Below, piece by piece: positions 61,436-64,000 of a stretch of 64,000 nucleotides of DNA (its first letter is position 1; the number at the start of each line of letters is the position of its first letter). A model generated the notes under the pieces. The model was not told the DNA's origin. It did no database searches and saw only the letters and a program-made list of their open reading frames with translations. Source of the DNA: Pedobacter sp. (GTDB taxonomy: Bacteria; Bacteroidota; Bacteroidia; Sphingobacteriales; Sphingobacteriaceae); assembly GCA_031119475.1 (NCBI GenBank), contig JAVHXV010000009.1, positions 1 to 64,000 of the forward strand. The letters run 5' to 3'. The translations under genes and the position numbers were made by a program.

Positions 61436-61498
61436 GTATTGAGTATCAAGTATCAGGTATCAAGCCCCGCAGGGGTGCCTTTGGCATATCAGGTATCG
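61436..61498. repeat. Phrase repeat 'agtatcaagtatcaggtatc' with GC-rich block
   Basis: Variants of 'tatcaagtatcagg', interrupted by ccccgcaggggtgcctttgg (61465-61484) that recurs at 24279-24297. The repeat overlaps the last codons of engB. Confidence 0.75.
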
Positions 61499-62151
61499 AA
61501 ATGCGATGAGCTGTTTTTGTTTTCTGTATAAAAATTGGGATCGTAGGGAGGGACCTCAAAATCTTGATTGACATCCTGTATGAACCCCAACACTTCATCT
61601 CTCCCCTGGCCTTTTTCTGCAGATGTAACGAAAGAAGGAGGGATTTCTTCGAACCATCCGAGCAGGGCCTTGTTAAATTTGGCAATCTGCTGCTGGGTCT
61701 TGGGTGCAGATTGTTTGTCGGCTTTGGTATAGACCAATGCAAATGGGATCTGGCACTCGCCCAGCCATGAGCAAAACTCAAGGTCTATTTTTTGGGGCTC
61801 CAACCGGCTATCGATCAGTACAAATACACATTGAAGGCTTTCCCTTTTGGTAAGGTAGTTCCTGATGAATTTTTCCCACTTTTCCCGGCTGCTTTTAGAG
61901 ACCTTTGCGTATCCATATCCTGGCAGATCTACAATATACCATTCATCATTGACCAAAAAATGGTTGATCAGTTGGGTCTTACCGGGTCTTTGCGACGTTT
62001 TTGCCAAACCATGTTGTCTTACCAACATATTGATCAACGACGACTTTCCTACGTTCGAGCGGCCGATAAATGCATATTCGGGTTTTACAGGAGGTGGCAG
62101 TGCCGAAATTTTGGTGTTGCTTACTACAAACGCTGCTGATTTGATGATCAT
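61489..62151 (-). CDS. engB: Ribosome-biogenesis GTPase EngB/YsxC
   Basis: 220 residues. G1 GRSNVGKSS (about 30-38), G2 PGKTQLINHF, G3 DLPGYG (near 74), G4 TKAD near 137. Essential GTPase for 50S assembly. Its start lies 28 nt after a 42-nt palindrome in the divergent region with ubiE. Confidence 0.95.
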   Translation of the reverse strand: MIIKSAAFVVSNTKISALPPPVKPEYAFIGRSNVGKSSLINMLVRQHGLAKTSQRPGKTQLINHFLVNDEWYIVDLPGYGYAKVSKSSREKWEKFIRNYLTKRESLQCVFVLIDSRLEPQKIDLEFCSWLGECQIPFALVYTKADKQSAPKTQQQIAKFNKALLGWFEEIPPSFVTSAEKGQGRDEVLGFIQDVNQDFEVPPYDPNFYTENKNSSSHFDT

Positions 62152-62179
62152 AGGTCAAAGATAAGGTTTATTGTGCCAA

Positions 62180-62221
62180 CCGACAACCTCGCAGGTTCTT
62201 AAGAACCTGCGAGGTTGTCGG
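62180..62221. repeat. Perfect 42-nt palindrome between engB and ubiE
   Basis: Arms CCGACAACCTCGCAGGTTCTT and the exact complement; centre CTTAAG. Its inner 36 nt are identical to 36332-36367. Confidence 0.93.
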
Positions 62222-62393
62222 CCCAGATGATAACCAGTTTCCGCAACCATCCGGCTAAGGTAAGGCCTGTTAAAACGGAGAATGAACGGAGGATGGAGGC
62301 AGGATGGATATTCTTTTCGGCGACGGATCAGCTCGTAAAAGCGGAGTACAAACATTTCAGCTTTCCAGCTTTAAAACATTGCAACAATAACCC

Positions 62394-62401
62394 TATCTTT
62401 G
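62394..62401 (+). promoter_or_regulatory. ubiE -7 box next to start codon
   Basis: TATCTTTG (TAnnTTTG) ends 8 nt before the ubiE ATG at 62410; no -33 TTG at normal distance. Leader would be 2-5 nt. Confidence 0.5.
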
Positions 62402-62409
62402 GGCACGAT

Positions 62410-63138
62410 ATGAGCAAAGAAATAACTCCCTACGCTGGAAACGAGAGCAAAAAAGAGCAAGTCGCCAGCATGTTCAATAATATTTCGAAGACCTATGATT
62501 TTTTAAATCATTTCCTCTCTCTGGGCATTGATGTGCTCTGGAGGAAAAAGGCCATTAAAGAATTATTGTCAATCAGGCCACGTAAGATTTTGGATGTGGC
62601 TACGGGAACTGGAGATTTTGCTTTTGAGGCCATACAGATCCTGCAGCCAGAAAAAGTAATCGGGGTCGATATTTCTGAGGGCATGTTGGAAGTGGCCAAA
62701 AAAAAGATCAATAAACGGAACCTAAGTGCAATCTTTTCGGTGCAACTGGGTGATTCGGAAGGACTTCCTTTCGAAGATAATACCTTTGATGCGATTACTG
62801 TTGCGTTTGGGGTAAGAAATTATGAAAACCTGGAGAGGGGATTGGCAGACATGCTCAGGGTACTTAAGCCGGAAGGAAAAATTGTCATCCTGGAATTTTC
62901 CAAGCCCCAGGCTTTTCCGGTAAAACAGGCCTACAACTTTTATTTTAACTACGTTACACCTTTTTTTGGCCAATTGTTTTCCAAAGATAAACGCGCCTAT
63001 TCCTACCTGCCAGAATCTGTTGTTGCTTTCCCAGATGGTGCAGCATTTACGGCATTGATGGAACAAGTGGGCTACAAAAATACCAAACACCGGTCCCTAA
63101 CGTTTGGAATCAGTGCAATCTATACCGGAATTAAATGA
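62410..63138 (+). CDS. ubiE: Demethylmenaquinone/ubiquinone C-methyltransferase
   Basis: 242 residues from ATG MSKEITPYAG; a longer frame upstream runs through a palindrome and is rejected. SAM site VATGTGDFAFEAI (near 66-78), VDISEGMLEVAKKK (near 90), and FGVRNYENLERGLADMLRVLKPEG (key: FGVRNYENLE, near 132), the UbiE signature. In a menaquinone user it makes the final methylation (MenG). Its stop overlaps the PorT start (ATGA). Confidence 0.95.
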   Translation: MSKEITPYAGNESKKEQVASMFNNISKTYDFLNHFLSLGIDVLWRKKAIKELLSIRPRKILDVATGTGDFAFEAIQILQPEKVIGVDISEGMLEVAKKKINKRNLSAIFSVQLGDSEGLPFEDNTFDAITVAFGVRNYENLERGLADMLRVLKPEGKIVILEFSKPQAFPVKQAYNFYFNYVTPFFGQLFSKDKRAYSYLPESVVAFPDGAAFTALMEQVGYKNTKHRSLTFGISAIYTGIK

Positions 63139-63881
63139 TGAAGAAGTTATTGATGCTGCTTATTGTAATCAGCCTGTCGAAAATGGGCTGGGCCCAGAAT
63201 TGGGGCGGAGGCATCGATGATGAAAAAATAAATTGGGGGTTTAGCTTCCAATACATTTCCGCTGAGCTCAAGCTCGTCAAAAAACCAAACTGGCGGTCGC
63301 CCTTTTATGATCCTGAACTTGGGGCCTATGTAACCGATTCGCTATCGTCTATAGTTTCACCGCCCACACCTGGCTTTGGGATTGGATTTCTGGTGAGCAT
63401 GAATGTGTTTCCGAACTTCGATGTACGGTTTACGCCTACATTGGTTTTTACCGACCGCACCATCGACTATAATTACGTTGTTCCGGGCACCTACAATCCT
63501 ACGGCCCCAACGGCCCAGCGGAAAATCCAGACCACGATGGTCGATTGGCCGCTCACGCTAAAGCTTAAATCAGACCGCATCATGAATTTTAGGGCTTACA
63601 TGTTGGGTGGACTTAAATATTCCATGGACCTCACCTCTGGGAAAAAAAATAACGATGACAGTGCAGCTCCGGTAAATAAACTGCTAAAGAGCAAGCAAAA
63701 TTTTCTGTCTTACGAAGCTGGCCTTGGTTTCGACATCTATTTTGAATGGTTCAAGATGTCGCCTGAATTTAAGTTAAGCTATTCGTTATCAGATGTGATC
63801 AAGCACGATAGCAATCCCTATTCAAATCCATTGGAAAAAGCAAAACTGCGACATTTTACGTTCAGTTTGTTTTTTGAATAG
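63135..63881 (+). CDS. PorT-family outer-membrane beta-barrel protein
   Basis: 248 residues, signal peptide ending MGWAQNWGGG (about 1-20). Alternating-strand barrel ending in aromatic FTFSLFFE, typical of an outer-membrane protein. Starts inside ubiE's stop. The ubiE-porT pairing is known in Bacteroidota; PorT/SprT belongs to type IX secretion. So this is a likely T9SS component, supported by the CTD protein at 53916-54422. Confidence 0.85.
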   Translation: MMKKLLMLLIVISLSKMGWAQNWGGGIDDEKINWGFSFQYISAELKLVKKPNWRSPFYDPELGAYVTDSLSSIVSPPTPGFGIGFLVSMNVFPNFDVRFTPTLVFTDRTIDYNYVVPGTYNPTAPTAQRKIQTTMVDWPLTLKLKSDRIMNFRAYMLGGLKYSMDLTSGKKNNDDSAAPVNKLLKSKQNFLSYEAGLGFDIYFEWFKMSPEFKLSYSLSDVIKHDSNPYSNPLEKAKLRHFTFSLFFE

Positions 63882-63932
63882 CACATCTTCCCTTTTCCGT
63901 CATCCCTTTTCCCGTTTCCTTCTCTTTTTCCT

Positions 63933-63940
63933 TACCTTTG
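63933..63940 (+). promoter_or_regulatory. -7 box of the terminal gene
   Basis: TACCTTTG (TAnnTTTG) 17 nt before ATG 63958. No clear -33 TTG; the region is a pyrimidine-rich phrase repeat (cccttttcc variants, 63890-63935). Confidence 0.5.
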
Positions 63941-63957
63941 CACCAAAGACTATTCAA

Positions 63958-64000
63958 ATGGCAAAAATTGCATTGATTACGGGTGCAACCTCAGGTATCG
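63958..64000 (+). CDS. Short-chain dehydrogenase/reductase, N-terminal fragment (cut by window end)
   Basis: Only the first 14 codons lie in the window: MAKIALITGATSGI, the Rossmann TGxxxGI(G) start of SDR family oxidoreductases. The rest is beyond 64000, so substrate class cannot be assigned. Confidence 0.75.
   Translation, partial: MAKIALITGATSGI

Noticed and set aside
62215..62409. Upstream 65-codon extension of ubiE
   Set aside because: Starts at the palindrome edge; a typical UbiE N-terminus (MSKEITPY) begins at 62410.

Overview
The window is chromosomal DNA from a member of the Bacteroidota, most likely a Sphingobacteriaceae/Pedobacter-type organism. The evidence is: TAnnTTTG promoter boxes in place of sigma-70 -10 boxes; no obvious purine-rich Shine-Dalgarno sequences; a PorT-like type IX secretion component and a type IX C-terminal sorting domain; a DUF3467 gene next to rpoC; a transketolase split into two subunits; and a DnaE with an N-terminal DnaQ-type exonuclease. 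It is mainly a housekeeping region. I saw no prophage, insertion sequence, CRISPR array, rRNA or restriction system.

Layout. 1-2740: a tRNA cluster (Thr, Tyr, Gly, Thr), tuf, tRNA-Trp, secE and nusG. 2741-4198: an interruption that separates nusG from rplK. It holds a terminator, two degenerate copies of an intergenic repeat, a reverse-oriented FMN split-barrel gene, a palindrome, and a new promoter for the ribosomal operon. 4199-14770: rplK-rplA-rplJ-rplL-rpoB-rpoC, with two hairpins before rpoB and a strong terminator after rpoC. 14911-16817: two tandem lipoprotein paralogues, then DUF3467. 16893-23546 (minus strand): miaA, a pRiA4b ORF-3-like acidic protein, a CCA-adding-type nucleotidyltransferase, tsaC, two sugar/glycan-transfer type genes and dapD. 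23832-28434 (plus): an S4 RNA-binding protein and two large secreted TlpA-like paralogues with matching operator-like inverted repeats. 28454-29629 (minus): guaD-like deaminase and an OmpH/Skp-like lipoprotein. 29957: gyrB. 32153-34974 (minus): SRPBCC protein, amidase and retropepsin (overlapping), mdh. 35211-43579: lipocalin, GyrI-like protein (minus), dnaE, trxA, PQQ-type sugar dehydrogenase, DUF58. 43809-54422 (all minus): two-component system with an aminotransferase, an ECF sigma/anti-sigma/Spy-like operon, split transketolase, a FAH-M23-Bcp operon, and a sorting-domain protein. 54616-63881: kup, amino-acid permease, M3 peptidase, ubiA, engB, ubiE and porT. The first 14 codons of a short-chain dehydrogenase close the window.

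The intergenic DNA is the least ordinary part. (i) TTAA-centred palindromes of 33-42 nt lie just upstream of four minus-strand genes. Two of them share an identical 36-nt core. (ii) Many gaps carry short arrays in which a 6-12 nt phrase is repeated two to five times with variation, each gap using its own phrase. One array reads into a glycosyltransferase N-terminus and another sits between rpoB and rpoC. (iii) AACTA-N6-TAGTT inverted repeats precede both TlpA-like genes. (iv) Several TAnnTTTG boxes lie so close to the start codon that the mRNAs may be leaderless. All functions are inferred from motifs read by eye; no database search was run.
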